DNA from: Nosocomiicoccus ampullae
GTDB lineage: Bacteria; Bacillota; Bacilli; Staphylococcales; Salinicoccaceae
Length of the DNA stretch: 64,000 nucleotides
Direction of reading: 5' to 3'
Assembly: GCF_019357495.1 (NCBI RefSeq)
Contig: NZ_CP079110.1
Location: forward strand, 930,001 to 994,000
The notes beneath the pieces are model-generated. The model saw only the letters and a program-made list of their open reading frames with translations, did no database searches and was not told the origin of the DNA. The translations under genes and the position numbers were made by a program. This document shows, piece by piece, positions 10,060 to 19,938 of this stretch (the first letter of the stretch is position 1; each line of letters begins with the position of its first letter).

Positions 10060-11067
10060 TTAAAGTTCTTTCGCAACACGTTCAACTAACTCTACTGTAC
10101 GTGTTGAGTAACCCCACTCGTTGTCGTACCAAGAAAGTACTTTTACTTGGTTATCACCAATTACCATTGTTAAATCACTATCAATAGTTGATGAGTGTGG
10201 ATTTGTATTAAAGTCACTTGAAACTAATGGTGCATCAGAAATTCCAAGAATACCTTTTAATTCACCTTCTGCAGCGTTTCTAAGTGCTTCGTTTACTTCT
10301 TCTTTAGTAACATTTTTGTTTAAGTCTACAACTAAGTCAACTAATGACACGTTATCAGTTGGAACACGTAGCGCCATACCATCTAATTTACCTTCTAATT
10401 CTGGTAATACTAATGCTGTTGCTTTTGCAGCTCCTGTTGATGTTGGTACAATGTTTTGAGCTGCTGAACGCGCACGACGTAAATCTTTGTGCGGATTGTC
10501 TAAGATTTTTTGGTCTGAAGTGTATGCGTGAACAGTTGTCACTAAACCTTTATCAATACCAAATGAATCATTTAATACTTTCGCAACCGGTGCTAAGCAG
10601 TTTGTTGTACATGAAGCATTTGAGAATACATCATATTTTTCAACATCTAAATCTTTGTCGTTAACGCCTAAAACGATTGTTTGTACGTCTCCACCTTTAG
10701 ATGGACCAGTTAATACAACTTTTTTTGCTCCAGCTGTTAAATGTTTAGATGCAGTATCTCCATGGTTGAAAGCACCTGTTGCTTCAAACACGATGTCTAC
10801 ACCTAAATCTTTCCAAGGTAAGTTTTCTGGATTACGGTCTCTAGTAATTTTGATTTCTTTGCCGTCAACAACTAAAGTATCGTTATCTTTAACCTCAACA
10901 GTTTTCTCCCATTTACCGTGAGTTGTGTCGTAGTTAAGTAAGTGAGCTAAGTCTTCAGCATCATAACTTGCGTTTACTGCTACGAGATTTAACGTATCAA
11001 AGTCGTGAACGATACGAAATACTTGTCTACCAATTCTTCCTAAACCGTTAATCGCTACATTTGTCAT
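10060..11067 (-). CDS. gapB: Glyceraldehyde-3-phosphate dehydrogenase (GapB type)
   Basis: 335-aa GAPDH with Rossmann start INGLGRIGRQVFR and catalytic ASCTTNCLAP. After strand beta-2 the sequence reads VNASYDAE rather than the VND(L/I) found in NAD-specific glycolytic GapA. Absence of that Asp is the usual mark of NADP-using, gluconeogenic GapB. The next gene upstream is coaE, as in staphylococcal gapB loci. Cofactor preference is inferred from this residue. A well-placed SD (AGGAGAG) precedes the ATG. Confidence 0.95.
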   Translation of the reverse strand: MTNVAINGLGRIGRQVFRIVHDFDTLNLVAVNASYDAEDLAHLLNYDTTHGKWEKTVEVKDNDTLVVDGKEIKITRDRNPENLPWKDLGVDIVFEATGAFNHGDTASKHLTAGAKKVVLTGPSKGGDVQTIVLGVNDKDLDVEKYDVFSNASCTTNCLAPVAKVLNDSFGIDKGLVTTVHAYTSDQKILDNPHKDLRRARSAAQNIVPTSTGAAKATALVLPELEGKLDGMALRVPTDNVSLVDLVVDLNKNVTKEEVNEALRNAAEGELKGILGISDAPLVSSDFNTNPHSSTIDSDLTMVIGDNQVKVLSWYDNEWGYSTRTVELVERVAKEL

Positions 11068-11117
11068 AGTTATAATCTCTCCTAGAATTTATTCAAGTTC
11101 ATTATAGCACATGAACG

Positions 11118-11702
11118 TTATAGTTGTTCAAGTAATTCATCAATCTCTCTATAAAGTTCATCTAAACTGCCACGGTTATCTAACACAACGTCTGCGTTTT
11201 CTTTCTTTTTAGATAAAGATAATTGTGACTTAATTCTTGCTTTCGCTTCTTCTACCGTATAATCATTTCTTTTCATTAATCTTTTAATTTGAGTCTCTGT
11301 ATCAACGTAGACGACAATGACAAAGTCAAACTGATCTTCTAATTTATTTTCGTATAATAATGGTATATCTGAGAATACATGACCGTCTTTAATATACTTT
11401 TCAGCATCTCTATCCATGTCTCGTCTAATTATTGGATGTGTAATATTATTTAAAACAGCAAGTTCATCCTTGTCATTAAATACGATGTCACCAAGCTTTT
11501 TACGATTTAATGTCCCGTCATCTTCTAATACGTCTTCACCAAAATGTTCAACAACCTTTTTAAGTCCTTCAGTTCCTTTGTTTAGTACGTTTCTTGCGTA
11601 TATATCAGCATCGAGTACGGTGTAGCCTTTATCTTTTAAATAGTTACTAACGGCACTTTTACCGCTTGCAATTCCACCCGTTAGTCCAATTTTTTTATAC
11701 AT
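11118..11702 (-). CDS. coaE: Dephospho-CoA kinase
   Basis: 194-aa P-loop kinase for the last step of CoA synthesis. Walker A is GLTGGIASGKSAVS. The CoA-binding and lid regions (LDADIYARNVL, HPIIRRDMD, RLMKRNDYTVEEA) are present. Start is the ATG at 11700-11702 with AGAGGTG seven bases upstream. The longer frame begins inside mutM without an SD. It lies 4 bp after mutM in the conserved polA-mutM-coaE string. Confidence 0.96.
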   Translation of the reverse strand: MYKKIGLTGGIASGKSAVSNYLKDKGYTVLDADIYARNVLNKGTEGLKKVVEHFGEDVLEDDGTLNRKKLGDIVFNDKDELAVLNNITHPIIRRDMDRDAEKYIKDGHVFSDIPLLYENKLEDQFDFVIVVYVDTETQIKRLMKRNDYTVEEAKARIKSQLSLSKKKENADVVLDNRGSLDELYREIDELLEQL

Positions 11703-11706
11703 GCAA

Positions 11707-12567
11707 TCACCTCTGACACTTTGTACAATAATACGTATTTCGTTGGCCAATTACTTTCGTTTTAATTTCATGACCAAGCGGACAATACTTCTGACCATAA
11801 ACAGTGAATTTCGTCTGCATATTTCCAGATTCTCCAGACGTGCTTCTATAATCTGAAATCGTTGAACCACCAGCATTTAACGATAACTCAAACACTTCAA
11901 CAATTTTATCGAATAATAGCTCTAATCTTTTTCTAGAAATATTTTTAACACGTCTCGTTGGTAAAATACCACTTCTATATAATGCTTCAGACGCATATAT
12001 ATTACCAACACCTGGAATAATTTTAGAATCCATTATAATCGCTTTTATATATGAGTTTTCATAACGTTTAGATTTTAGCGTTTCAACGAAATAATTCTTT
12101 GCAGTTTCTTCTGTATATTCAGGCGCCATATTTTTAAACGGTAAAAAATCATCGAAATTTTTGATTGTCCGTATTTCACCGAAACGTCGAATGTCTGAAT
12201 AGACTAATATCTGTCCACTACTTAACTTAAACTGAACGTGCCAATGTTTTTTATAATTCGTTTCAGTAATCTCATCTAAATGATCGACGATAAAAAATCC
12301 ACCACTCATTCCGAGATGACTGATCATGTAAAACATCTCATCATCATTAATAAGTTCAAAGTACATATATTTACCACGACGTTTTATATTGATGATTTTA
12401 GAATTTCTTACTTTTAAAAAATCATCAATGTTTTCCTTAACAATTGTGAGTCGGTTGTTTTTATGGCCGTTAATTACAGTTTGTGATAATACGACGTCTT
12501 TAATCTCTAAACCGATTAAAGACGTTAAACTTCTTTTTACGAGTTCAACTTCAGGTAATTCTGGCAT
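11707..12567 (-). CDS. mutM: Formamidopyrimidine-DNA glycosylase
   Basis: 286-aa base-excision enzyme that removes 8-oxoG and formamidopyrimidines and cuts the strand (beta/delta elimination). The mature N-terminus must be Pro2, and the frame reads MPELPEVE from the ATG at 12567, with GGAG before it. Catalytic Glu3, H2TH region (PGVGNIYASEAL) and C-terminal zinc finger are present. The finger is odd: the first knuckle reads CPLGH instead of C-x2-C, so a Cys is replaced and a His could serve as ligand. The second knuckle is normal (CTKC). The gene starts 5 bp after polA ends. Confidence 0.95.
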   Translation of the reverse strand: MPELPEVELVKRSLTSLIGLEIKDVVLSQTVINGHKNNRLTIVKENIDDFLKVRNSKIINIKRRGKYMYFELINDDEMFYMISHLGMSGGFFIVDHLDEITETNYKKHWHVQFKLSSGQILVYSDIRRFGEIRTIKNFDDFLPFKNMAPEYTEETAKNYFVETLKSKRYENSYIKAIIMDSKIIPGVGNIYASEALYRSGILPTRRVKNISRKRLELLFDKIVEVFELSLNAGGSTISDYRSTSGESGNMQTKFTVYGQKYCPLGHEIKTKVIGQRNTYYCTKCQR

Positions 12568-12572
12568 GTTAT

Positions 12573-15170
12573 CTACTCCATTGTGTACCAATTTGGACCG
12601 TATTCATACTCAACCTTTAACGGAACTTCAATTTCTAATGCATGTTCCATAATTTCTTTAATGACTTCTATAAAGTCTTCAACCTCTATTTTTGGAATAT
12701 CAAAGACTAGTTCGTCGTGAATTTGTAACAATAACTCTGCGTCGAATTTTTCTTTTTTCTCACTTTCAAAGTAGTTAACCATCGCAAGTTTAATAATATC
12801 TGCAGCTGTTCCTTGAATTGGTGAATTCATAGCGATACGTTCTGAAAAGCTTCTCGCGTTAAAGTTACGTGAATTAATGTCCGGAACGTAACGTCTTCGA
12901 CCGAGTAACGTCGACACGTAACCGTCACGCTTTGCATCTTGAACGATATATTTCATATACTCTTTAACGTTAACAAACGTATCGAGATACGTATCGATAA
13001 ATTCTTTGGCTTCTTTACGTGTAATTCCAAGTTGTTGAGATAATCCGTAATCAGAAATGCCGTAAACAATACCGAAGTTAACTGCTTTTGCATTCGAACG
13101 CATCGTACTCGTCACTTCACTTGGTTCAACATTATAAACGTTGGCTGCTGTAATTGTGTGAATATCTTTACCTTCATTAAATGCTTGAATCATTTTTTCA
13201 TCTTTAGAAATTGACGCGAGTACTCTTAACTCAATTTGCGAATAGTCGAGTGATAAAAGAACGTTATCTTCACTTTTTGGAACGAACGCTTTTCTAATTT
13301 TACGTCCTTCTTCTAAACGAATTGGGATATTTTGTAGGTTCGGTTCGACACTTGAAAGACGTCCAGTTTGAGCAAGTGTTTGGTTAAATCTCGTATGAAT
13401 TCGACCATCTTCGTGAATTTGTCCTTGTAGACCGACAACGTATGTCGATTGTAGTTTTTGAATTTCACGATACTCTAAAATATATTCAATAATTTTATGC
13501 TTAGGACGAAGTGTTTCAAGTACATCTGCCGCTGTAGAGTATCCTGTTTTTGTTTTCTTAATTACTGGTAATTCTAGATGTTCGAATAATACAACTCCGA
13601 GTTGTTTCGGTGAGTTTATATTAAACTCTTCTCCAGCAATTTTGTAAATTTCACTTTTTAAATGGTTTAAACGTTCTTCAAGTTCTGTTTCCATTTCTTT
13701 TAACGTATCTAAATCAACAGTAATCCCTTTAATCTCCATAGCCGATAACACTTTAGATAAAGGAATTTCTAATTCTTTGAATAAATCGTACATCTCATCG
13801 TCTTTAAGTTTCTTTTCGAGTGGTTTTAACGCGTGATGAATCGCGAGTGTTTTTGTTTCAGTAAAATCTTTCGTTTCTTCAATTGTAGGATTTTTCTTAT
13901 TGCGACCTTTACCATAATGTGATTCGTCGCTATCAATTTGAATATTAAAAGTTTCGACTGTCGTCGATACGTCTACGATTTTTTTACCTGGATCAAGTAA
14001 AAATGACCCAAGCATAATATCACCAGTAAAATTAGTAAAAGTAACGTCTAATTGATTTAAAAATGCTATTTGTCGTTTTAAATCATACGTATTGACTGTA
14101 TCTCTAGTTGTTAAAAACTCTTTAAGTGACTCGGTGTCTATATCTTCGATATTTGTCACAAAGCTATTTTCTCCGTCAGTCACTGCGAGTACTGCTGGCT
14201 TATTTAATAAGTAGTTTGCATGTTCACTTTCAAAATATAGTGAGACGTTTTTACCGAGTTCTGATAAACTACCGACTCTCTTTGTTTCAAAAGTCGTCGC
14301 ATCGTTAACTGGTGCTTCATTTAAATTTTCAAGTAACGAGTTAAATTCAAATTCTTTAAATACTTTAATTTTGGCATCTAAATCTTCAGGTGGTAGTTTT
14401 AAATCATCTAAATTAAAGTCAAACGTCATGTCTCTATAAATTGTTGCAAGTTCTTTAGACATTAACGCATCATCTTTAAAGTTCTCTAAATTCTCACGTT
14501 GTTTCCCTTTTAACTCTTCAATATTTTCATAGACACCTTCGACTGAATCATATTTTTTAAGTAATTTAATCGCAGTCTTTTCACCGATACCTGGGACACC
14601 AGGAATATTATCTGACGTATCCCCCCATAATCCTTTCATATCAATGATTTGTTCTGGGCGAAGGCCATACTCTTCTTCAATAAACTCTGGTGTATATTTA
14701 TCGATTTGAGTGACTCCTTTTTTCGTAAAGTAAATCGTCACGTGATCACTTGCGAGTTGAGTCAAGTCACGGTCGCCAGTAATAATGATTGTCTCCATAC
14801 CGTTTTCATCTGCTAATTTAGACAACGAACCGATAATATCATCCGCTTCGTAGTTCTCTACTTCATATCGTTTAATACCATACGCATCAATCAATTTACG
14901 AATCGGCGCAAACTGTTCACCTAATTCTGGCGGTGTCTTTTGACGCCCACCTTTATACTCTCCGTATTTTTCGTGTCTAAATGTCTTTTTACCTGCATCA
15001 AATGCAATTAAAAAGTGTGTGGGATCTTCTTCACGAATAATTTTATCTAATATTTTTTGAAATCCAAAAATAGCATTCGTATGCAGTCCACTTTGGTTAC
15101 TTAAAAGTGGTAGTCCATAAAATGCACGGAACGCTAAACTATTACCATCTATTAAAATTAACTTATCCAT
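12573..15170 (-). CDS. polA: DNA polymerase I
   Basis: 865-aa family A polymerase for Okazaki-fragment maturation and repair. Order: 5' nuclease domain (1-290; IDGNSLAFRAFYG, GDRDLTQLAS, GVPGIGEKTA helix-hairpin-helix), a middle 3'-5' exonuclease-like domain without the usual Asp/Glu set (as in other Gram-positive Pol I), and the polymerase domain (LSLDYSQIELRVLA motif A, RSNAKAVNFGIVYG motif B, LQIHDELVFD motif C). First gene of polA-mutM-coaE. Good SD (AGGAG) before ATG. Confidence 0.97.
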   Translation of the reverse strand: MDKLILIDGNSLAFRAFYGLPLLSNQSGLHTNAIFGFQKILDKIIREEDPTHFLIAFDAGKKTFRHEKYGEYKGGRQKTPPELGEQFAPIRKLIDAYGIKRYEVENYEADDIIGSLSKLADENGMETIIITGDRDLTQLASDHVTIYFTKKGVTQIDKYTPEFIEEEYGLRPEQIIDMKGLWGDTSDNIPGVPGIGEKTAIKLLKKYDSVEGVYENIEELKGKQRENLENFKDDALMSKELATIYRDMTFDFNLDDLKLPPEDLDAKIKVFKEFEFNSLLENLNEAPVNDATTFETKRVGSLSELGKNVSLYFESEHANYLLNKPAVLAVTDGENSFVTNIEDIDTESLKEFLTTRDTVNTYDLKRQIAFLNQLDVTFTNFTGDIMLGSFLLDPGKKIVDVSTTVETFNIQIDSDESHYGKGRNKKNPTIEETKDFTETKTLAIHHALKPLEKKLKDDEMYDLFKELEIPLSKVLSAMEIKGITVDLDTLKEMETELEERLNHLKSEIYKIAGEEFNINSPKQLGVVLFEHLELPVIKKTKTGYSTAADVLETLRPKHKIIEYILEYREIQKLQSTYVVGLQGQIHEDGRIHTRFNQTLAQTGRLSSVEPNLQNIPIRLEEGRKIRKAFVPKSEDNVLLSLDYSQIELRVLASISKDEKMIQAFNEGKDIHTITAANVYNVEPSEVTSTMRSNAKAVNFGIVYGISDYGLSQQLGITRKEAKEFIDTYLDTFVNVKEYMKYIVQDAKRDGYVSTLLGRRRYVPDINSRNFNARSFSERIAMNSPIQGTAADIIKLAMVNYFESEKKEKFDAELLLQIHDELVFDIPKIEVEDFIEVIKEIMEHALEIEVPLKVEYEYGPNWYTME

Positions 15171-15232
15171 AGTTCGTCTCCTCTATGAGTGATTAGTTTC
15201 ATTATACAAGTCGGTTACTTTCTTTCCAAATT

Positions 15233-15260
15233 AAAAAACACGTCCGAAGACGTGTTTTTA
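15233..15260 (-). terminator. Intrinsic terminator overlapping the abgT-like stop
   Basis: Hairpin ACACGTC-TTCG-GACGTGT with a U-rich tail on the minus strand. It starts in the stop codon region of the AbgT gene. The UUCG tetraloop makes it very stable. Confidence 0.9.
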
Positions 15261-16814
15261 TGGATATATAATCGGCGCGTTTGGTCCTAGTGGTAAACCA
15301 AGAAGCATCCAGCCGATTAAGAATATTAACCATGTAATTAAGAAGAATATTGAGTACGGTAACATTATTGATATTAATGTTCCGACACCGATATCTTTTA
15401 CATATTTATTCGCAAACGCAATAATAACCGCGAAGTACGTCATTAATGGTGTGATGATATTTGTACTTGAATCTGCGATACGATAAGCCATTGTTGTTAA
15501 CTCTGGAGAGTATCCAAGTTGCATTAATATTGGCACGAATATTGGCGCCATCATTGCCCATTTTGCTGATGCACTACCAATGAATAAGTTAATAAATGCT
15601 GTTACTAAAACGAATCCGATAATTAAAGGAATTCCTTTAAGATTTAAACTTTCTAATAATTCTGCACCGTATACACCAATGACCATACCGATGTTACTTT
15701 CAGCAAAGTACGCAACAAATTGACCTGCGGTAAACGCGAGTACAATAATTGTACCCATTGTGTTCATCGTATCTGTTAACTGATGCGCAACATCTTTTTC
15801 ACCTTTAATCGTTTTCGTTACAAGACCATAAACGAGACCAGGGATAAAGAATAAAATCGCAATGATTGGTACTAAGCTTGACATGAACGGTGACTGGATA
15901 ATTTGATCCATGTAACTACCTTCATCTCCACGCATTGGTGAGAATGGGAATGCAACGAGTAAAGAAACAAGTAATACTGAAACAATAATTGAAATAAATG
16001 CGTAAAGTAATCCTTTTTTCTCTAAATTATTTAACGCATGCATATCCTCTGAATCATCAGTATTTAAATACTTACTGTCATATGTACCAAGTCGTGGTTC
16101 GACAATTTTATCTGACACGAACCAACCAACTATCGTTAATACAAATACACTCGCTGCAATGAAGTAATAGTTCATTGCCACGTTCATTGTTTCAACATAC
16201 GCTGGGTCTATCATCATTGCCGCATCCATTGATAATTCCGCGAGCATTGCGTCAGTACCACTAAGTAATAAGTTTGCACTAAATCCTGCAGAAACCCCTG
16301 CAAATGCTGCCGCAAGTCCTGCGATTGGATGTCTACCAAGAGCTAAGAAAATTACTGCCCCAAGTGGTGGTAATACAACGTATCCTGCGTCACTCGCTAG
16401 TGATGACATAATTCCTGCAAATACTAACCCTGCAGTGATTAAAGACTTTGGAATCGCTAAAATAAATCCTCTTAACGCTGCTGAAATTAACCCTGAACGT
16501 TCAGCGATACCGATTCCTAGCATCGTAGTCAGTACTACGCCTAAAGGCGCGAAGTTAATGAAGTTATCTACCATGCTTTCAAATATATATGTAATACCGT
16601 CTTTACTTAGTAGGTTGTTGACTTCAATTATTTCATTTTGATCTCCGGGATGTACGACTGAAATTCCAATCGCAGATAAAATCGCAGAATCGACTAAAGT
16701 TAATACTGCGAGAAGGAAAAACAGAGTCACTGGGTGTGGCAACTTATTTCCTGATTTCTCAACGAAGTCAAGAAACCTTTGGAACATCCCACCCTTTTTA
16801 TTTACGTTTTCCAT
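15258..16814 (-). CDS. AbgT family transporter
   Basis: 518-aa polytopic membrane protein of the AbgT family (p-aminobenzoyl-glutamate uptake in E. coli; some relatives export sulfonamides as antimetabolite pumps). An N-terminal amphipathic stretch (FLDFVEKSGNKLPHPVTLFFL) is typical. Two inverted structural halves carry hairpin motifs (GVSAGFSANLLLSGTDAML; FIGSASAKWAMMAPIFVP). About 11-13 hydrophobic segments. It is flanked by polA and the queuosine genes, in the same direction. Substrate cannot be told from sequence. Confidence 0.93.
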   Translation of the reverse strand: MENVNKKGGMFQRFLDFVEKSGNKLPHPVTLFFLLAVLTLVDSAILSAIGISVVHPGDQNEIIEVNNLLSKDGITYIFESMVDNFINFAPLGVVLTTMLGIGIAERSGLISAALRGFILAIPKSLITAGLVFAGIMSSLASDAGYVVLPPLGAVIFLALGRHPIAGLAAAFAGVSAGFSANLLLSGTDAMLAELSMDAAMMIDPAYVETMNVAMNYYFIAASVFVLTIVGWFVSDKIVEPRLGTYDSKYLNTDDSEDMHALNNLEKKGLLYAFISIIVSVLLVSLLVAFPFSPMRGDEGSYMDQIIQSPFMSSLVPIIAILFFIPGLVYGLVTKTIKGEKDVAHQLTDTMNTMGTIIVLAFTAGQFVAYFAESNIGMVIGVYGAELLESLNLKGIPLIIGFVLVTAFINLFIGSASAKWAMMAPIFVPILMQLGYSPELTTMAYRIADSSTNIITPLMTYFAVIIAFANKYVKDIGVGTLISIMLPYSIFFLITWLIFLIGWMLLGLPLGPNAPIIYP

Positions 16815-16889
16815 GCAAAATCCTCCATCTTAATATGTGTCTATCTTATTTTGTCAGAAAAGACAGTATATTTCAATAAATAGTTCTCT

Positions 16890-17459
16890 TTACCTAACGT
16901 CAGAGATATTAGGCTCATAAATGCCGAGTTTCATAACAATTTGTCGAATACTTCCGGCGACAACTAATTGCATTAAAACTTTGATCATCCATTGACCTAA
17001 TATCGCATATGGTACGTCACTCCATTCTATAAAGCCCATACCAAATGGAGAAATACCAATAATCACAAATAATGCACTATCTAAAAAACCTGACGCAACG
17101 CCTGAGTACATCACGCGTCTAATAAACGGGATTTTAAAACGTGTATAAATCTCAGTATCAATTGTTTCAGAAATTAAAAACGTTACTGTACTTGCCATTA
17201 CAATCCATAACGGATCTCCAAGTACACGACTTGAAACTGCAGATAAAATTAACGCGAGCGCAATAAAGCCATATGTTTTTTTACGTCCATACACGTTTTG
17301 AACCATGTCTCTCATAACGAGTGTTAACCCAATAAAAAACGATCCAAACGGAATTAAAAATACACCGAGTTGAAACGTTCCGTAGCGCGCTGTGACGACG
17401 TTAGCGCCGATAATTGTTAATAAATAAATAATAACCCTAATTAGATTTTTTTCTTTCAT
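16890..17459 (-). CDS. Queuosine precursor transporter (YhhQ/VUT family)
   Basis: 189-aa membrane protein of the COG1738 family, which imports queuosine precursors (preQ0/preQ1 or queuine). About six hydrophobic helices, with family features RYGTFQLGVFLIPFGSFFIGLTLVMRD and SETIDTEIY. It overlaps the end of queC by 23 bp, so the two are made together, supporting a queuosine role. GAAGG-type SD inside queC. Confidence 0.9.
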   Translation of the reverse strand: MKEKNLIRVIIYLLTIIGANVVTARYGTFQLGVFLIPFGSFFIGLTLVMRDMVQNVYGRKKTYGFIALALILSAVSSRVLGDPLWIVMASTVTFLISETIDTEIYTRFKIPFIRRVMYSGVASGFLDSALFVIIGISPFGMGFIEWSDVPYAILGQWMIKVLMQLVVAGSIRQIVMKLGIYEPNISDVR

Positions 17460-18078
17460 ATTGCTTTAAACCTTCATTTCTAAGTATGCAAGCTGGACAT
17501 TCACCACATCCGCTTCCTTTAATACCGTTATAACACGTTAATGTCTCTTCTTTTATATATTGAAACACATCTAAATCATCAGCCATTTCCCACACTTCAC
17601 TTTTATCCTTATCCATAAGTGGTGTGTCAATTTTAATATGACGATCTAAACCTAAACGAATTGCCTCTTCTAAAGCGACAACAAATTCATTTCTACAATC
17701 CGGATAACCGCTATAATCTGTATCACTTACTCCAGTCACAATCGTATCTGCACCAATTTGATACGCTGCGATACTTGCGATATTAAAAAATAATATGTTG
17801 CGACCTGGCACAAATGTATTCGGCACGTCACCGCTGCTTTCAATATCGATATCTCTCGTTAACGCATTTTCTGTTAAATCATTAATTAACGACACATCGA
17901 CAACAATGTTTTTTACGTTAAAATCTTTTGCAATCTTTTGTGCAATTTCAACCTCTTCAGCGTGTCTTTGGTTATAGTGAAACGTAATTGTTTCTACTTC
18001 ATCGTAGTGTTTAAGTGCATATGCTAAACATGTTGTGCTATCTTGCCCACCACTAAATACAATTAATGCTTTAGACAT
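17437..18078 (-). CDS. queC: 7-cyano-7-deazaguanine synthase
   Basis: 213-aa ATP-dependent enzyme that turns 7-carboxy-7-deazaguanine into preQ0. The PP-loop SGGQDSTTCL is at the N-terminus, and a C-terminal zinc site has C-x(8)-C-x2-C-x2-C (CYNGIKGSGCGECPAC). It lies 9 bp after queF and overlaps the transporter gene. queD and queE, which make its substrate, are not in this window. Confidence 0.96.
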   Translation of the reverse strand: MSKALIVFSGGQDSTTCLAYALKHYDEVETITFHYNQRHAEEVEIAQKIAKDFNVKNIVVDVSLINDLTENALTRDIDIESSGDVPNTFVPGRNILFFNIASIAAYQIGADTIVTGVSDTDYSGYPDCRNEFVVALEEAIRLGLDRHIKIDTPLMDKDKSEVWEMADDLDVFQYIKEETLTCYNGIKGSGCGECPACILRNEGLKQYERKKSN

Positions 18079-18087
18079 ATAAACTTC

Positions 18088-18576
18088 CTATCTATTATCA
18101 ATTTTTTCAGGGTACATATCATGTTCAAAGAGACGTTTTTCAGCCATTTTTTCAAACTTAGTCCCTGGTTTACCATAATTTGCATAAGGATCTATTGAAA
18201 TACCACCGCGCGGTGTGAATTTACCCCAAACTTCAATATACTTCGGATCCATTAACTCAATTAAATCTTTCATAATCATATTTACTGCGGATTCATGGAA
18301 TCCACCGTGATTTCTATAACTAAATAAATATAATTTTAATGATTTACTTTCAACCATTTTAATATCTGGTATATAACTAATATAAATTGTTGCGAAATCT
18401 GGTTGATTTGTCATCGGACATAGTGTTGTAAATTCTGGACAGTTAAACTTCACCATATAATCCATTTCTCTATGGCTATTATCAAATGTTTCTAACACAC
18501 TTGTATCGTAAGTAGTTGGATATTGTACGTTTTGATTACCCAGTAATGTTAAATCATTCATCGTTTCGTCTTTCAT
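18088..18576 (-). CDS. queF: NADPH-dependent 7-cyano-7-deazaguanine reductase
   Basis: 162-aa type I (YkvM-like) QueF, which reduces preQ0 to preQ1. Catalytic Cys in [20 protein letters not shown]/substrate loop [20 protein letters not shown] (a QueF signature), and a conserved C-terminal [12 protein letters not shown]. First gene of queF-queC-transporter. AAAGGAG SD. No preQ1 riboswitch is visible in the short leader. Confidence 0.96.
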   Translation of the reverse strand: MKDETMNDLTLLGNQNVQYPTTYDTSVLETFDNSHREMDYMVKFNCPEFTTLCPMTNQPDFATIYISYIPDIKMVESKSLKLYLFSYRNHGGFHESAVNMIMKDLIELMDPKYIEVWGKFTPRGGISIDPYANYGKPGTKFEKMAEKRLFEHDMYPEKIDNR

Positions 18577-18621
18577 TATGATTCTCCTTTAAATATAGTC
18601 TTATTAATTATATAAGATAAA

Positions 18622-18652
18622 AATAAAAAATAGAACCACCTCAGTGGTTCTA
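18622..18652 (-). terminator. Intrinsic terminator after icd
   Basis: Stem TAGAACCACT / AGTGGTTCTA followed by U-rich sequence on the minus strand, between icd and queF. Confidence 0.85.
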
Positions 18653-18660
18653 TTCATTTA

Positions 18661-19926
18661 CTATTGCATGTTTTCAACAAGTAAGTCGCCGAATTCAGAA
18701 GTTTTAACTTCCGACGCGTTATCCATTAATCTCGCGAAGTCGTATGTGACTGTTTTATTAGCGATAGTTGTTTCCATCGATTTATTAATTAAGTCCGCTG
18801 CTTCTTGCCAACCAAGGTGCTCTAACATAAGTACTGCAGATAAAATAACTGATGACGGGTTTACAACGTCTAAACCAGCGTATTTTGGTGCAGTACCATG
18901 TGTTGCTTCAAAGATCGCATGTCCTGTGTTGTAGTTGATATTTGCACCTGGTGCTATACCTACTCCACCGACTTGTGCTGCAAGTGCATCAGAAATGTAG
19001 TCTCCGTTTAGGTTCATCGTAGCTACAACTGTATGGTCTAGTGGATTTAAAAGAATTTGTTGTAAGAAAATATCTGCGATAGAGTCTTTAACGATAATCT
19101 TACCTGCTTTTTCAGCTTCTTCTTGAGCTTTGTTCGCAGCTTCTTTACCTTCTTTTTCTACGATTCTATCGTATTCACCCCAAGTAAATACTTTATCGCC
19201 ATATTCTCTTTCAGCTAGTTCATAGCCCCATTTTTTGAATCCACCTTCAGTGAACTTCATGATGTTACCTTTATGAACGAGTGTAACTGTTGGTTTATTG
19301 TGCTCGATCGCATAGTCAATCGCCGCTTTAATTAAACGTTCAGATCCTTCTTTAGAAACTGGTTTTACACCGATTGCTGATGATTCTGGGAAGCGAATAT
19401 TTTGTACACCCATCTCATCTTGTAAGAAGTTAATAATTTTTTTAACTTCATCACTGCCTGATTCGAATTCGATACCTGCGTAAATATCTTCAGTGTTTTC
19501 ACGGAAGATTGCCATATCAACTTCCTCAGGATTTTTAACCGGTGACGGCACACCGCTATAGTGTCTAACCGGACGTAAGCATACGTATAAATCAAGTTGT
19601 TGTCTTAATGCAACGTTTAATGAACGAATACCTCCACCGATTGGTGTTGTTAGTGGTCCTTTAATTGCGATTAAGTACTCGTTAATTTTATCGAGCGTGT
19701 CTTGTGGTAACCATTCGCCTGTTTTATCGTATGCTTTTTGACCAGCAAAAACTTCAAGCCATTCAATTTTCTTTTCACCGTTATATGCTTTTTCTACAGC
19801 ACTATCGATGACTTTTTTAGCTGCTGGCCAGATGTCTTGACCAATTCCATCTCCTTCGATAAATGGAATGACTGGGTGGTTAGGTACGTTTAGTACACCA
19901 TTTTCTAAAGTAATTTTTTCTGCCAT
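18661..19926 (-). CDS. icd: Isocitrate dehydrogenase (NADP+)
   Basis: 421-aa TCA-cycle enzyme. Substrate loop [20 protein letters not shown], metal-binding Asp residues in the C-terminal half ([17 protein letters not shown]) and the NADP loop [10 protein letters not shown] are present. It follows citZ by 12 bp, forming a citZ-icd operon. No malate dehydrogenase gene follows, unlike in Bacillus. Confidence 0.97.
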   Translation of the reverse strand: MAEKITLENGVLNVPNHPVIPFIEGDGIGQDIWPAAKKVIDSAVEKAYNGEKKIEWLEVFAGQKAYDKTGEWLPQDTLDKINEYLIAIKGPLTTPIGGGIRSLNVALRQQLDLYVCLRPVRHYSGVPSPVKNPEEVDMAIFRENTEDIYAGIEFESGSDEVKKIINFLQDEMGVQNIRFPESSAIGVKPVSKEGSERLIKAAIDYAIEHNKPTVTLVHKGNIMKFTEGGFKKWGYELAEREYGDKVFTWGEYDRIVEKEGKEAANKAQEEAEKAGKIIVKDSIADIFLQQILLNPLDHTVVATMNLNGDYISDALAAQVGGVGIAPGANINYNTGHAIFEATHGTAPKYAGLDVVNPSSVILSAVLMLEHLGWQEAADLINKSMETTIANKTVTYDFARLMDNASEVKTSEFGDLLVENMQ

Positions 19927-19938
19927 GAATGATTCTCC

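Noticed and set aside
18577-18622. preQ1 riboswitch before queF
   Set aside because: Only about 45 bases are available and no preQ1 aptamer-like stem or A-rich tail is visible.
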